A stretch of 64,000 nt of DNA from Pedobacter sp. ISL-64 (GCF_018613605.1 NZ_JAGGPU010000021.1:124001-188000); one strand, 5' to 3'. Positions 19,218 through 29,001 are shown, counted from the first letter of the stretch. Notes: a model not told the origin generated them from the letters alone. Numbers and translations are program-made.

Positions 19218-20327
19218 ATGACTATTAAATTTACACTTATACTCACTACGCTGGTGTTATCGCTATCGGCACTGCGAAGTAATGCACAGCAAACTTCAGC
19301 GGTTATTAAAAAGAGGCAGGAAAATAAATCGCATAAAGGTGTACTTGCACCAAAGCCTCTTTTTCGCGATCCTATTTATGACGGTGCTGCTGATCCCATA
19401 GTGATCTGGAATCCGAAGGTGTCTAGGTGGTGGATGTATTATACCAACCGCCGTGCTACTCAGATGGATCTTCCAGGGGTAAGTTGGGTTCATGGGACAC
19501 AGATAGGAATGGCCGAATCCCGTGATGGTGCCAATTGGAAATACATTGGCACGGCTGGTTTTCCAGATCTTCCTGCAGAGGCCGGAGGAAAGGATGCAAC
19601 TTTATGGGCACCTGATATCGTTCTTGGTGAGGATGGTAAATGGCATATGTACCTGACAGTTGTTCCGGGCATATCCAATAAGTGGGGGCTACCAGGCTTT
19701 ATCGCTCATCTAACCAGTACTAATATGAGAGAATGGAAATACATCTCTAAACTTGGGCAGCTTGGTGTTAAGGCAATCGATGCCGACATCCTCAAAATGG
19801 ACAACGGAAAATGGAGGATGTATTACAAACATCAGTTGGAAAGTTCTTTCATCAGAATGACTGAAAGTAACGACCTTTATACCTGGTACGATCCGGTAGA
19901 TGTACTCAAAATAAATGGAGAGGGGCCTATAGCGTTTAAATGGAAAGACTACTATTACCTAATGATCGATACCTGGAACGGGCAGACAGTCCACCGCTCA
20001 AAAGATGGCGAAAAATGGGAAAAACAGCCTGGTCCTCCTTTGCTTGAAGATAATACTGGTACGGGAAAAGATGATGGAACAAATGGCCTACATGCAAATA
20101 TCGTAATCAATAATGACCGTGCATATCTTTTTTATTTTACGCATCCTGGAAAAATCGGGGCGGATAGGAAAAAAGACGGATTTGAGCAAAGGCGGTCTTC
20201 AATCCAGGTTGTGGAACTAGAAGTAACCAAGGAAGGATGGCTTATGGCTGACCGTAACGCTCCCACCTACATAAAGTTGGCGCCAGCTAAAGCACAAACG
20301 GCCAAACCGAATTCAACAGATAAATAA
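19218..20327 (+). CDS. Secreted GH43-like five-bladed propeller glycosidase
   Basis: A 369-residue protein with a signal peptide ending near Asn-Ala-Gln (residues 20-24) and a single propeller domain. Blade motifs Trp-Arg-Met-Tyr-Tyr and Trp-Met-Tyr-Tyr-Thr recur. Likely catalytic residues in the GH43 pattern are Asp59 (Ala-Ala-Asp-Pro), Asp190 (Ile-Asp-Ala-Asp-Ile-Leu) and Glu235 (Gly-Glu-Gly-Pro-Ile). Related proteins are annotated as GH43 or as unclassified beta-propeller glycosidases; I could not assign the subfamily. It lies 171 bases upstream of the GH51 gene on the same strand, which suggests work on arabinose- or xylose-containing side chains. Confidence 0.75.
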   Translation: MTIKFTLILTTLVLSLSALRSNAQQTSAVIKKRQENKSHKGVLAPKPLFRDPIYDGAADPIVIWNPKVSRWWMYYTNRRATQMDLPGVSWVHGTQIGMAESRDGANWKYIGTAGFPDLPAEAGGKDATLWAPDIVLGEDGKWHMYLTVVPGISNKWGLPGFIAHLTSTNMREWKYISKLGQLGVKAIDADILKMDNGKWRMYYKHQLESSFIRMTESNDLYTWYDPVDVLKINGEGPIAFKWKDYYYLMIDTWNGQTVHRSKDGEKWEKQPGPPLLEDNTGTGKDDGTNGLHANIVINNDRAYLFYFTHPGKIGADRKKDGFEQRRSSIQVVELEVTKEGWLMADRNAPTYIKLAPAKAQTAKPNSTDK

Positions 20328-20498
20328 AAACGATGAGTTATGAAGGTATAAATTGGATTTTCGTGTTCATAAAATGGAGTTTACAGAGTATTATATGAAG
20401 ATTTGTATGTCTATAAAATATAATAAAACTACCCCTGCTAAAAGAACAAATGTTGTGACGATATTTATTATGATGTATACCCTTACAAATTAAACCAT

Positions 20499-22502
20499 AT
20501 GAAATTAAATTACCCTGTAAAAAGTGTGTTTTCGGCATGCCTGGTGTATGCAGCAATTGCAATCGGGTACACTTCCGAAGTACAGGCACAAACTGCAAAA
20601 GTGATCAAAGTTAAAACAGACCATTCCATTGCCAAGGTTCAACCCAATATGTGGGGCGTTTTTTTTGAAGACATCAACTTTGGCGCCGATGGCGGCATTT
20701 ACGCCGAACTGATCAAAAACCGCTCTTTCGAATTTGCAAAACCGCTGATGGGCTGGACTTTCCAACCTAAAAAACCACAGGAAGGCGAGATATTGGTGGT
20801 GAACCGAAAAGAGGTGAACACCGCCAATCCACGATATTTACAGGTAAAAAAACAAACCGACGATTTTGAACTCGTAAACGAAGGTTTTAAAGGCATTGGT
20901 GTAAAAAAGGGCCTGCGTTACGATTTTTCAGTGATGTACCGTCAATCGAAGCCAGGTATTAAACTTGTGCTATTACTAAAAGATGCGAACAATAAAGTTA
21001 TCGGACAGGGAAGATTAACCCCAGATCAGACCGGTGGCGATTGGAAAAAGCAATCAGCAAGTTTTACCGCAACAGCAACCGATCCAAAAGCCAGATTTTC
21101 GATTGTGTTTCAGGGAAATGGCAATATTGATCTGGATATGATTTCTCTATTTCCAGGCGACACCTGGAAAAACCGCCCACAGGGCTTAAGGGCCGATATG
21201 GTACAGTTACTTGCCGATATGAAACCCGGTTTTATCCGTTTCCCGGGTGGCTGTATTGTAGAAGGCACCGACCTGGCCAACCGTTATCAATGGAAGAAAA
21301 CCATCGGCCCGATCGAAAACAGGCAATTGATTATGAACCGCTGGAATATTGAATTTGCTCACCGCCCCGCACCTGATTATTACCAGAGTTTTGGTTTGGG
21401 TTTTTTTGAATATTTCCAGCTGGCAGAAGATATAGGCTCTGATGCGCTACCAATACTAAATTGCGGCATGGCCTGTCAGTATAATTCAGCCGAAGTAGCG
21501 AGCCTTGATGAACTCGATCCCTATGTTCAGGATGCTTTAGACCTGATCGAATTTGCCAATGGCGATGTAACAACCAAATGGGGGAAAATGAGGGCAGATC
21601 TTGGCCATCCAAAACCTTTCAATTTAAAAATGATGGGGGTTGGAAACGAAAACTGGGGGCCACAGTATTTGGAAAGGCTAGCAATTTTCACCAAGGCCAT
21701 AAAAGCCAAATATCCGGATTTTAAACTGATCAACAGTTCTGGTACCGGTCCGGATGGCGACCGTTTTGACTTATTGAATATTACTTTAAGAAGCAATAAT
21801 GCCGATTTTATTGATGAACACTACTACCGCCCTGCTGATTGGTTTTTGAAAAATGCCGGCCGTTACGATAACTACCCAAGAAACGGATCGAAGGTTTTTG
21901 TTGGCGAATATGCGGTCCACGCAGACAATAGTATAATTGGAAGCAACCGCAACAACTGGCAAAGTGCTTTAGCTTCGGCATCGTTAATGACAGGCTTAGA
22001 GCGCAATGCCGATGTGGTACAGATGGCCTCATATGCCCCGCTTTTCGCTCATATCGATGCCTGGCAATGGGCACCCGATATGATCTGGGTAGATAACCTA
22101 AAATCGTACGGAACACCTGATTATTATGTACAGAAACAGTTTTCTACGAATAAAGGAACCGATGTAGTTTCGGTTACGCTTGATGAAAAGAATATTATCG
22201 GCCAGGATGGCCTTTACGCATCTGCGGTAACCGATCAGGCAAAAAAAGAACTGATCATTAAAATTGCGAACAACTCCGATCAGGCACAAAATATTGATTT
22301 CGACCTGGAGGGGAAAATGAAACTAAAAAGTAAGGCCACCAACGAGGAAATAGCGAACAGTAACCTAAATCAACTCAACTCTTTCGAAAATCCTGAAGCG
22401 GTTAGCCCACAAAAAAGTACTATTAATCTAAAAGGCAAAAAGCTCAACATCACTTTAAAACCTTATTCTTTTAACGTTATCAAAATTCCATTTAACCAAT
22501 AG
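20499..22502 (+). CDS. GH51 alpha-L-arabinofuranosidase
   Basis: A 667-residue retaining arabinofuranosidase with a signal peptide (cleavage near Val-Gln-Ala-Gln, residue 31), a CBM-like insert (about 85-225), the (beta/alpha)8 barrel and a C-terminal sandwich. The acid/base is Glu384 in Gly-Val-Gly-Asn-Glu-Asn-Trp-Gly, and the nucleophile is Glu470 in Val-Phe-Val-Gly-Glu-Tyr-Ala. Family members release arabinofuranose from arabinan, arabinoxylan or arabinosylated xyloglucan. The stop codon is only seven bases from the MITE-like element C, whose hairpin may act as its transcript end. GH51 enzymes are often cytoplasmic; the signal peptide predicts a periplasmic or surface enzyme. Confidence 0.92.
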   Translation: MKLNYPVKSVFSACLVYAAIAIGYTSEVQAQTAKVIKVKTDHSIAKVQPNMWGVFFEDINFGADGGIYAELIKNRSFEFAKPLMGWTFQPKKPQEGEILVVNRKEVNTANPRYLQVKKQTDDFELVNEGFKGIGVKKGLRYDFSVMYRQSKPGIKLVLLLKDANNKVIGQGRLTPDQTGGDWKKQSASFTATATDPKARFSIVFQGNGNIDLDMISLFPGDTWKNRPQGLRADMVQLLADMKPGFIRFPGGCIVEGTDLANRYQWKKTIGPIENRQLIMNRWNIEFAHRPAPDYYQSFGLGFFEYFQLAEDIGSDALPILNCGMACQYNSAEVASLDELDPYVQDALDLIEFANGDVTTKWGKMRADLGHPKPFNLKMMGVGNENWGPQYLERLAIFTKAIKAKYPDFKLINSSGTGPDGDRFDLLNITLRSNNADFIDEHYYRPADWFLKNAGRYDNYPRNGSKVFVGEYAVHADNSIIGSNRNNWQSALASASLMTGLERNADVVQMASYAPLFAHIDAWQWAPDMIWVDNLKSYGTPDYYVQKQFSTNKGTDVVSVTLDEKNIIGQDGLYASAVTDQAKKELIIKIANNSDQAQNIDFDLEGKMKLKSKATNEEIANSNLNQLNSFENPEAVSPQKSTINLKGKKLNITLKPYSFNVIKIPFNQ

Positions 22503-22509
22503 ATTTAAC

Positions 22510-22719
22510 GAGACTGTCTCAGAATTGATTTTGGAGATTTTTGACAGAATAATATTTTGAAAGGTCGTCATTCCCGTGAAAACGGGAATCTTAATACGAT
22601 AGAACGGCAAAAAATAAGTCCCTACCAAAGCATTAAGATGCCCAGTCAAGCTGAGCATGACGACACCGCCAAATTTAATTCTTTTGCTATTTCTGAATCT
22701 GTTATTTTGAGACAGGCTC
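22510..22719. mobile_element. MITE-like element with terminal inverted repeats, copy C
   Basis: The left end GAGACTGTCTCAGAAT (22510-22525) matches the inverted right end (22704-22719) at 14 of 16 bases. It resembles the ends of copy B (pattern GAG-CTGT-TCA-AA). The core has GTCGTCATTCCCGTG with an ACGGGAAT inverted partner, and closes with GAGCATGACGAC. Length 210 bp, no transposase. It begins seven bases after the GH51 stop codon. Confidence 0.7.
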
Positions 22720-22762
22720 TGATCAGATCTTTGGAAAGATTGTACAAAAGAAAATAAACCCA

Positions 22763-22820
22763 TTCATACCAGGTTAGTATTTAGTTAGCAAAGGGATATC
22801 CCGGATGAGGATATCCCTTT
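22763..22820 (+). terminator. Conserved block with 12-bp hairpin upstream of SusC
   Basis: AAAGGGATATCC (22790-22801) pairs perfectly with GGATATCCCTTT (22809-22820) around a 7-base loop. The 27 bases before it (TTCATACCAGGTTAG...) closely match those before the hairpin at 54143, while the two stems differ in sequence. There is no T tract here, so it may be the 3' module of a regulatory RNA rather than a simple terminator. Confidence 0.5.
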
Positions 22821-22995
22821 ATGTTAATTGCCCTTTCTCCTCTAACCAAATTACAATGTGCTAAGCCATAACTGAGCACATATTCATCCTGAAATACTAG
22901 ACAGAAATAAATTTTCAGAAATAACCGGTTCAGGAGAGTATAAGTTAGACCGCATTGTGTCTTACTACTAACCAACCAACTATAAACCAAATTTT

Positions 22996-23142
22996 ATGAA
23001 GTCTTTATACCTAAAGAATCCTAAATCCGTGCCTTTAAATGTCTCTGTGACGTTTAATTTTTTTCTGGTTCAGGCAGAAATCCATCGACGTTTTGAACTG
23101 TACTTTTCAAAATCGATGTGGCTTCTTCCCAAGATTTTCTGA
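22996..23142 (+). pseudogene. 48-codon ORF, possible remnant of a SusC N-terminus
   Basis: ATG follows a stretch (CTAACCAACCAACTATAAACC) that I associate with leaders of SusC genes in this group. The product begins Met-Lys-Ser-Leu-Tyr-Leu and ends Leu-Leu-Pro-Lys-Ile-Phe, with no homology I recognise. The real SusC gene starts 65 bases further on and lacks the usual N-terminal extension. This ORF may mark the decayed original start region, or may be a leader, or be meaningless. Confidence 0.25.
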
Positions 23143-23207
23143 TCGACCCCAACTGTTCCATTAAAGGAACATTCATTTGAATCAATTGCACTTATAACAC
23201 ATTTATT

Positions 23208-26171
23208 ATGCGTTTTGTATTTTTTTTATGCCTTTGTATTTCTTCAGTTTCAGTGTCTGCAATGGGGATTAATCATTACGAGTGGATCAGGCAGGATACC
23301 ACAGTAATCCAGAGGAGCTCAGCCCATATTTCCGCTAAAGATTCGCTCCAAAAGAAGGTAGCCAATATTGGCGGACTAAATAAGAGTGTGGTGAAATCTG
23401 TCCGGATATCTTCATTTCCTGGGGTTTCCCTACAACAATATTTAAAAGGACAGGCTGCCGGGGTAACTATTCAGGAACCAAGCGGTGAACCTGGAACAGA
23501 ACAGCATATTTTTATACATGGCACACCTGTTCCACTCTTTTCGGCGAAAGATATTTCTTCATCGCAACCTTTGATTGTGTTGGATGGAGTACCATTGATT
23601 TCCAAGGACCATCCTTTTGCTTACGATATCCAACAGTATGATTACAACCGCATCGGTCCTGCTACTAATCTGCTTGCCGGTGTTGATCCAGAGAATATCG
23701 AATCTATAGAAGTGATTAAAGACCTGAGCGAGGTAGCCAGATATGGCCCAAGGGCAGCTAATGGCGTTATTCTTATCCGTTCTAAAAAACCGCAGGCGAA
23801 GAAGACCATTAGCTTCAACTCCTATATTGGCCTGGCAACGCGTGATGGGGTTAATACCCTTAACGGAGCATCCGAGAGTAATTTCAGAAAACCGGTTTAT
23901 AGCCAATATGCTACAGAAGAGCAAAAGCAGAATACTCCGGCTTATTTGCGCGATTCTCTGTATAGCATTTATTACGGGCCAGCCAACTGGACGGATCTAT
24001 ATTATAAAAATGCCTTAATATATTCGGCAAATGCAAGTCTTGCCGGAGGCTCTGATAAAACTAATTTTAGGGCATCACTGGGAAATCAAAGGAATAACGG
24101 GGTGGCAGACGGAACCGGACTGAGCCGTTATAGCATTGCCTTTGTAATCAGTATGAAACCCCTGTCATGGTTAAATATAACCACTTCAATTAACGGCAGT
24201 CAATTGGTACGCGATAGAAACAGGTACCAACGTGACCGTTTCGCCGAAGAAAGGTATCTCCCGAATTTAACCAATCCAATTTCACCGAACAAAGATTTCT
24301 ATGCCAACTACTTAAGTGAGTATGATAAATCATTTGACAAGAACAAAACCAATATTTTTGATGGTTATACAGAATTTGATTTCAGTTTTGGTAAACTAAA
24401 TATCACTTCCAGGTTTTCGGCCGACTATAATGAGGGGTATAGGGATATATTTTATCCCAGTACACTGCTTGAAACGAATAGTTATGTATCCAATTACTTT
24501 GGATATAACCAGCGCCTGACAGCAGAAAATACAATAAGCTATTCATTTGATTGGAATAACGTTCACAAGCTAGATTTACAGGCAGGCCAGACATTGCAAT
24601 GGGATACTTACCATTACAACTATGGATACGCTTACAGAGGTTCCAGTGATTACATTAAGATCAATTTACTTAATGACCCTAAAAATCCGCTTACCGCTTT
24701 CTTTTCATATAACCCCAACACCGGATTTCTTAATACGTTAATGTACAGGTTTTTGGATAACATTCAAAACAACCTGATATCCTTTTATGGAAAAGGGACT
24801 TATAGTTTTAAAGATAAATATAGCCTATCATTAATGCTTAGAACTGATGGCTCTTCGGCAGCTCAACCTACAAGCCGCTGGCTCTTTTCGCCGGTGGTTT
24901 CTGCCGGATGGAACCTGAAGAATGATCTGTCACTTCAGGGCAGCAAAATATCCGAACTGAAATTACACGCAAGTTATGGCCGTATAGGCAGGATGCAACA
25001 GGATGATCGTTATGCCGCAGGCCCTCAATATACCGTGGATATCGGTTATACTGGTGAACCCCGTTTAGGAACATACTCTGGTGTGGCAACGCTAAACAGG
25101 CCTTATAGTTCAGGATGGGTTGGATATAACATTCCATGGGCATACAGCGAACAAATCAATATTGGAGCAAACATTGGTTTTTGGGACAATAGGTTAATGA
25201 TTGCTGCCGATGTATACAGTAAAACAGATAAAGATCAGCTGATCGGTGTGCCTGCCTTTGCAGAATATGGTTATACGCAATCTTACCAGGCTGGAATGAA
25301 TATCAACAATGCTGGCATTGATGCTACCATCAACGCCAATATATTCCCCATTTCCAAAAAAATTCAATGGAACTCATCATTAAATATCAATTATAACAGG
25401 AACAGGCTAAAATCATTACCTGGCGGACTTCGTGAACTTGTAGTGGGAAACCGCTTGCTACAGGTGGGAAAAGCTGTAGATCAATATTGGCTGCTGGATA
25501 ATGGTGGCATTTACAAGAGTAATGCTGAAGTTCCTGTAAATCCTAAAACCGGTCTGCCCCTTAATTTTCAAGGGATTCCGCTTAAGGCTGGCGATGCCAT
25601 ATGGAACGATCGCAATGGCGATTATACCATTGATGATGCGGACCGTATACTCACAGGACATTCTCTTCCATTAGTGTCGGGTGGGTTTAACAATGATTTT
25701 AAATATGGTAACTGGACACTTGGGCTGAACCTTTACTATAATCTTGGCCGGAATATCATCAACCAGGACATGGCAAAAAGATTCGATTTCATCAATCAGG
25801 AAAGTGCCAACGACATAAATTCGGTCAAAGAAGTTACATTTTGGGAAAAACGGGGCGATTATAACAAATACCCGGCTTACAATCCCTGGAGTAGCGCAGT
25901 ACCATACCGAAGCGATCAGAATCTCTTCCTCGAAAACGCGGCTTTCCTCAAACTACGCTCAGTATCTGTAGGCTATGATCTAAAGGATCTGCTAAAAGCT
26001 AAACGCTCTAAAATTGACAGGCTATATGTTTATGCTACGGCCAATAACCTATTCACCCTTACCCCTTATACAGGGCGCGATCCCGAACTGACAGATTATG
26101 CAGGCTACGATACTGGCTACGGACTGCCTATTCCAAGAACCTTTACACTTGGAGTGAAAATGGAATTATAG
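23208..26171 (+). CDS. SusC/RagA-family TonB-dependent outer-membrane transporter (short N-terminus)
   Basis: A 987-residue SusC-like transporter that imports oligosaccharides with its SusD partner. Signal peptide (1-18), plug domain (about 65-195; Val-Leu-Asp-Gly-Val-Pro-Leu and Ile-Glu-Ser-Ile-Glu-Val-Ile-Lys-Asp are family hallmarks) and a 22-strand-type barrel ending in Gly-Val-Lys-Met-Glu-Leu. The CarboxypepD_reg-like (CnaB-fold) domain normally found before the plug is missing; only about 45 residues separate the signal peptide from the plug, and no clear TonB box of the Glu-Val-Val-Val type is seen. It is the first gene of the ten-gene operon; SusD follows after 34 bases. Confidence 0.9.
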   Translation: MRFVFFLCLCISSVSVSAMGINHYEWIRQDTTVIQRSSAHISAKDSLQKKVANIGGLNKSVVKSVRISSFPGVSLQQYLKGQAAGVTIQEPSGEPGTEQHIFIHGTPVPLFSAKDISSSQPLIVLDGVPLISKDHPFAYDIQQYDYNRIGPATNLLAGVDPENIESIEVIKDLSEVARYGPRAANGVILIRSKKPQAKKTISFNSYIGLATRDGVNTLNGASESNFRKPVYSQYATEEQKQNTPAYLRDSLYSIYYGPANWTDLYYKNALIYSANASLAGGSDKTNFRASLGNQRNNGVADGTGLSRYSIAFVISMKPLSWLNITTSINGSQLVRDRNRYQRDRFAEERYLPNLTNPISPNKDFYANYLSEYDKSFDKNKTNIFDGYTEFDFSFGKLNITSRFSADYNEGYRDIFYPSTLLETNSYVSNYFGYNQRLTAENTISYSFDWNNVHKLDLQAGQTLQWDTYHYNYGYAYRGSSDYIKINLLNDPKNPLTAFFSYNPNTGFLNTLMYRFLDNIQNNLISFYGKGTYSFKDKYSLSLMLRTDGSSAAQPTSRWLFSPVVSAGWNLKNDLSLQGSKISELKLHASYGRIGRMQQDDRYAAGPQYTVDIGYTGEPRLGTYSGVATLNRPYSSGWVGYNIPWAYSEQINIGANIGFWDNRLMIAADVYSKTDKDQLIGVPAFAEYGYTQSYQAGMNINNAGIDATINANIFPISKKIQWNSSLNINYNRNRLKSLPGGLRELVVGNRLLQVGKAVDQYWLLDNGGIYKSNAEVPVNPKTGLPLNFQGIPLKAGDAIWNDRNGDYTIDDADRILTGHSLPLVSGGFNNDFKYGNWTLGLNLYYNLGRNIINQDMAKRFDFINQESANDINSVKEVTFWEKRGDYNKYPAYNPWSSAVPYRSDQNLFLENAAFLKLRSVSVGYDLKDLLKAKRSKIDRLYVYATANNLFTLTPYTGRDPELTDYAGYDTGYGLPIPRTFTLGVKMEL

Positions 26172-26205
26172 CAATTGGAACTAATAAAGACTTAAAATTA
26201 AAGAA

Positions 26206-27774
26206 ATGAAAATTCGCATTTTAATGGTATTGATTGCCACCTTAACTATATTCGGTGCCTGTAAAAAGATGCTTGATGTTCAATCGAGCAGATTGGTCGA
26301 CGAGGCCAATATGTACAGGACGGTTGAGGATGCCCGTGCAGGCCTGATGGGCGCATACGGACTGGCCAGGGCAGCGTTGTGTGACAATGACAGGCACTGG
26401 ATTTACGGCGATCTTAGGGCTGTAAACGGAGCTGGAGGTGATTTTAGGAGTGCTAACCGTTTGGATATGAAGTCTATAGCTGATAATAATCTTCAGGCGA
26501 CTTTTCCGGTCGTACAGGCCTTGTCAAACTGGAGAAGATTTTATGCTGTAATCAATGCTGCCAATATATTTCTTGAAAGGGCGCCGGGAATCGTTGAGTC
26601 GGATAAACGCTATCTGCCGCAGGATCTTAAACTAGATGTAGCCCATGCAAGATTTCTCAGGGCTTTCATGTATTTCTACATGGTCAGGATCTGGGGAGAT
26701 GTACCTTTCATCATCAGTTCGCATGATGGACAATTTGAAAACAAACCCAGAGAAAACCAACAGAAAATACTTGCTTTTGCAGAATCAGAACTGTTGCTTT
26801 CGGCACCAGATTTACCCGTAGCCTACAACAAGAACCAACCCGAGCAGACCCGGACTCCCTACTATACTATTGAGGAAGAGATGGCTAAAAAGCATACAGT
26901 TTATGCTGTTCTGGCACATGTATATGCCTGGCAGGGTAAATACGCAGAGTCAGCCAAATGGGCTAAATGGGTATTGGATAATATGGGCCTTGCAGAGATG
27001 GGAAATGAAAGGATGTTCTTTATGAATGTAGATCAGACCCGACAGATGTTTAGGGGTGAATTTGGTAATAATCAATACAATATTATTGCCGGATTTAGCC
27101 ATATGTTTCTAAATGCGGAGAGTGGTACTTCAGGTTTTATGGAAGAGCTTACGCTTGCTGCCCCTTATGTCATCAACAAAAGCTTACCTGCAATTTACGT
27201 TCCCAAAGATTCGATCCTATCCATATTCAGCCAGGAAAACGACGCGCGGTTCGGTATTGATAAGATTACCTCTACACCAACTTCCGACCGTTATTTTGGC
27301 GTTTTTGATAGACCTTTCCCTGTTTTTACCAAAGTATTTATCATCCGTGATAATAATCCGCCTTTAAATACCATAAACGGTGCCGGATCTGACGGCTCGA
27401 TGACCCAATATGCAAGTTCTCTTGTTTTTACCAGACCAGAAGAAGTTGCGCTCTTACTTGCCGAAGCCAAAGCAGTGCTCGGAGATGTTTCTGGTGCAAT
27501 CGATCTGTTAAATGCAAGGCGGATCAATCGTGGCCTTCTCGCATTTGATCAGACTAAAGATGGGAGCCTGATCGATGCTATATTCCTCGAGCGGAGAAAA
27601 GAACTTATGGGAGAGGGATGGAGATGGTACGACCTGATCAGGTATAAAAAAATTAAAAATAACGATCCGGCGTTCAATGCGCTCATTCAAAACGGAGGTA
27701 TTTATTGGCCCATAGCAAAATCTCTGCTTACCCAGAATTCATTATTAACTCAAACGACGTATTGGAACAGATAA
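26206..27774 (+). CDS. SusD/RagB-family nutrient-binding outer-membrane lipoprotein
   Basis: A 522-residue lipoprotein with lipobox Phe-Gly-Ala-Cys (Cys19) followed by Lys-Lys-Met-Leu-Asp-Val, a typical SusD start. The helical TPR core (Phe-Leu-Arg-Ala-Phe-Met-Tyr-Phe-Tyr-Met-Val-Arg-Ile-Trp-Gly-Asp near residue 155) and the C-terminal motif Glu-Arg-Arg-Lys-Glu-Leu-Met-Gly-Glu-Gly near residue 465 are visible. It caps the SusC barrel just upstream and binds the glycan at the cell surface. The next gene starts three bases after the stop. Confidence 0.93.
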   Translation: MKIRILMVLIATLTIFGACKKMLDVQSSRLVDEANMYRTVEDARAGLMGAYGLARAALCDNDRHWIYGDLRAVNGAGGDFRSANRLDMKSIADNNLQATFPVVQALSNWRRFYAVINAANIFLERAPGIVESDKRYLPQDLKLDVAHARFLRAFMYFYMVRIWGDVPFIISSHDGQFENKPRENQQKILAFAESELLLSAPDLPVAYNKNQPEQTRTPYYTIEEEMAKKHTVYAVLAHVYAWQGKYAESAKWAKWVLDNMGLAEMGNERMFFMNVDQTRQMFRGEFGNNQYNIIAGFSHMFLNAESGTSGFMEELTLAAPYVINKSLPAIYVPKDSILSIFSQENDARFGIDKITSTPTSDRYFGVFDRPFPVFTKVFIIRDNNPPLNTINGAGSDGSMTQYASSLVFTRPEEVALLLAEAKAVLGDVSGAIDLLNARRINRGLLAFDQTKDGSLIDAIFLERRKELMGEGWRWYDLIRYKKIKNNDPAFNALIQNGGIYWPIAKSLLTQNSLLTQTTYWNR

Positions 27775-27777
27775 TTT

Positions 27778-29001
27778 ATGGTTATGAAACGTATACAAAT
27801 GATATCTAAATACATGAGCGTGCTCCTTCTGGGATCAATGCTTGTTGCCGGGTGTTCAAAGGATAAAGGGGACTATAATTACATCAATAGTACAGTAGCC
27901 TTTCCGGGAACTACATACGATTATTTGAAAAGTAAGAAAGGGATCTTTGATTCGCTCTTATTTGTGATCGATCGCCTAAAATTAACCGATACGCTAAGGA
28001 ACAACAATGTAACCTTATTTGCAGTTACCAATCAGAGCTTTCAGCAGGTAGTCGATAAACTGAATACCACCAGGAAATTACGGGGAAAAGCTCCGGTTTA
28101 CCTTAAAGATATGGCAGATGAGTCGCTCGACAGTATGATCTGCAGGTATGTAATCAGGGGAAGTTATACAGCAGATTCGCTGACACAGACTGATGGAAAA
28201 ATGCTTAAGGCCGTTAGGTATGCTTATCCCATGAATGGTAAACTGGCCACTGCTAATGCGAGTGGATACAAGGGTGGTGGGCCAGCGGTAATTAAATATT
28301 TCTTTACCAAAAAAAGCAGTTTCGTTAAAGACTGGGTTTTAGCTACTGCTGATGCAATTAACATCCGTACCTCCAACGGTATTGTGCACGTACTGGAAAC
28401 TACCCATCCCTTTGGATTCGGAGAATATACCAAGCCTAAGGCCGAACCCTATGATAAAAGTACATTCAGACCAGCAGGTTACAATGGGCCGTTCATTTTG
28501 CCTTCGGTGGTCGGCGAAACTGTGTTGATCGAAGCGGAAGACTATGACCTGGGAGGAGAAGGTGTTGCCTATCACGATGACTTAACTAAAAACGGGGGCA
28601 ATTACAGGCCAGCTGAATATGTGGATATTGATGTTGCATTCGGGAGCCTTGGTCAGATGTATACCGATGCCGCTGGTACTTATACAGCCAGTTATTCCCT
28701 GGGATGGACAGTTGCCGGCGAATGGACTGTTTACTCTGTAAATGTACCGGTAGAAGGAGATTATAAAATTACTTCAAGGCTCGGCAATGGCAATGCTTCA
28801 ACTCCTTTAAAGTTTCACATAGAATTTGATTATAAAGACGTAACAGGATCCCTGACTTTTCCAAACAATAAAGGCTGGTGGGTTTGGCAGTTGGTCGAGA
28901 GCCCTGTATTTCACTTGAAGGCAGGTAATCATGTTATGCGGTTTTTTCATGAAACCAAAGACATACAGGTGAACAATTTTGTCATCAAACGGGTCAACTA
29001 A
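27778..29001 (+). CDS. Surface lipoprotein: fasciclin domain fused to CBM6-like module
   Basis: A 407-residue lipoprotein (lipobox Val-Ala-Gly-Cys, about residue 26; an alternative ATG at 27784 loses two residues). Residues about 40-215 form a fasciclin-like domain (Val-Thr-Leu-Phe-Ala-Val-Thr-Asn-Gln-Ser-Phe and Ser-Asn-Gly-Ile-Val-His-Val-Leu are diagnostic). Residues about 240-405 look like a family 6 carbohydrate-binding module (Val-Leu-Ile-Glu-Ala-Glu-Asp-Tyr-Asp, then Ala-Gly-Glu-Trp-Thr-Val-Tyr). It sits directly after SusD, where surface glycan-binding proteins usually lie, so that role is inferred. The other fasciclin gene in this operon (34809) lacks the CBM. Confidence 0.8.
   Translation: MVMKRIQMISKYMSVLLLGSMLVAGCSKDKGDYNYINSTVAFPGTTYDYLKSKKGIFDSLLFVIDRLKLTDTLRNNNVTLFAVTNQSFQQVVDKLNTTRKLRGKAPVYLKDMADESLDSMICRYVIRGSYTADSLTQTDGKMLKAVRYAYPMNGKLATANASGYKGGGPAVIKYFFTKKSSFVKDWVLATADAINIRTSNGIVHVLETTHPFGFGEYTKPKAEPYDKSTFRPAGYNGPFILPSVVGETVLIEAEDYDLGGEGVAYHDDLTKNGGNYRPAEYVDIDVAFGSLGQMYTDAAGTYTASYSLGWTVAGEWTVYSVNVPVEGDYKITSRLGNGNASTPLKFHIEFDYKDVTGSLTFPNNKGWWVWQLVESPVFHLKAGNHVMRFFHETKDIQVNNFVIKRVN

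Larger units (their letters stand above)
22503..23207. other. Long leader and spacer before the SusC/SusD operon
   Basis: About 700 bases. In order: MITE-like element C (22510-22719), a conserved block ending in a 12-bp hairpin (22763-22820), an inverted repeat TGTGCT...AGCACA (22857-22880), the string CTAACCAACCAACTATAAACC shortly before an ATG at 22996, and a 48-codon ORF (22996-23142). No full gene is visible. Confidence 0.6.

Noticed and set aside
22557..22757. 66-codon plus-strand ORF
   Set aside because: Mostly inside element C; created by the repeat.
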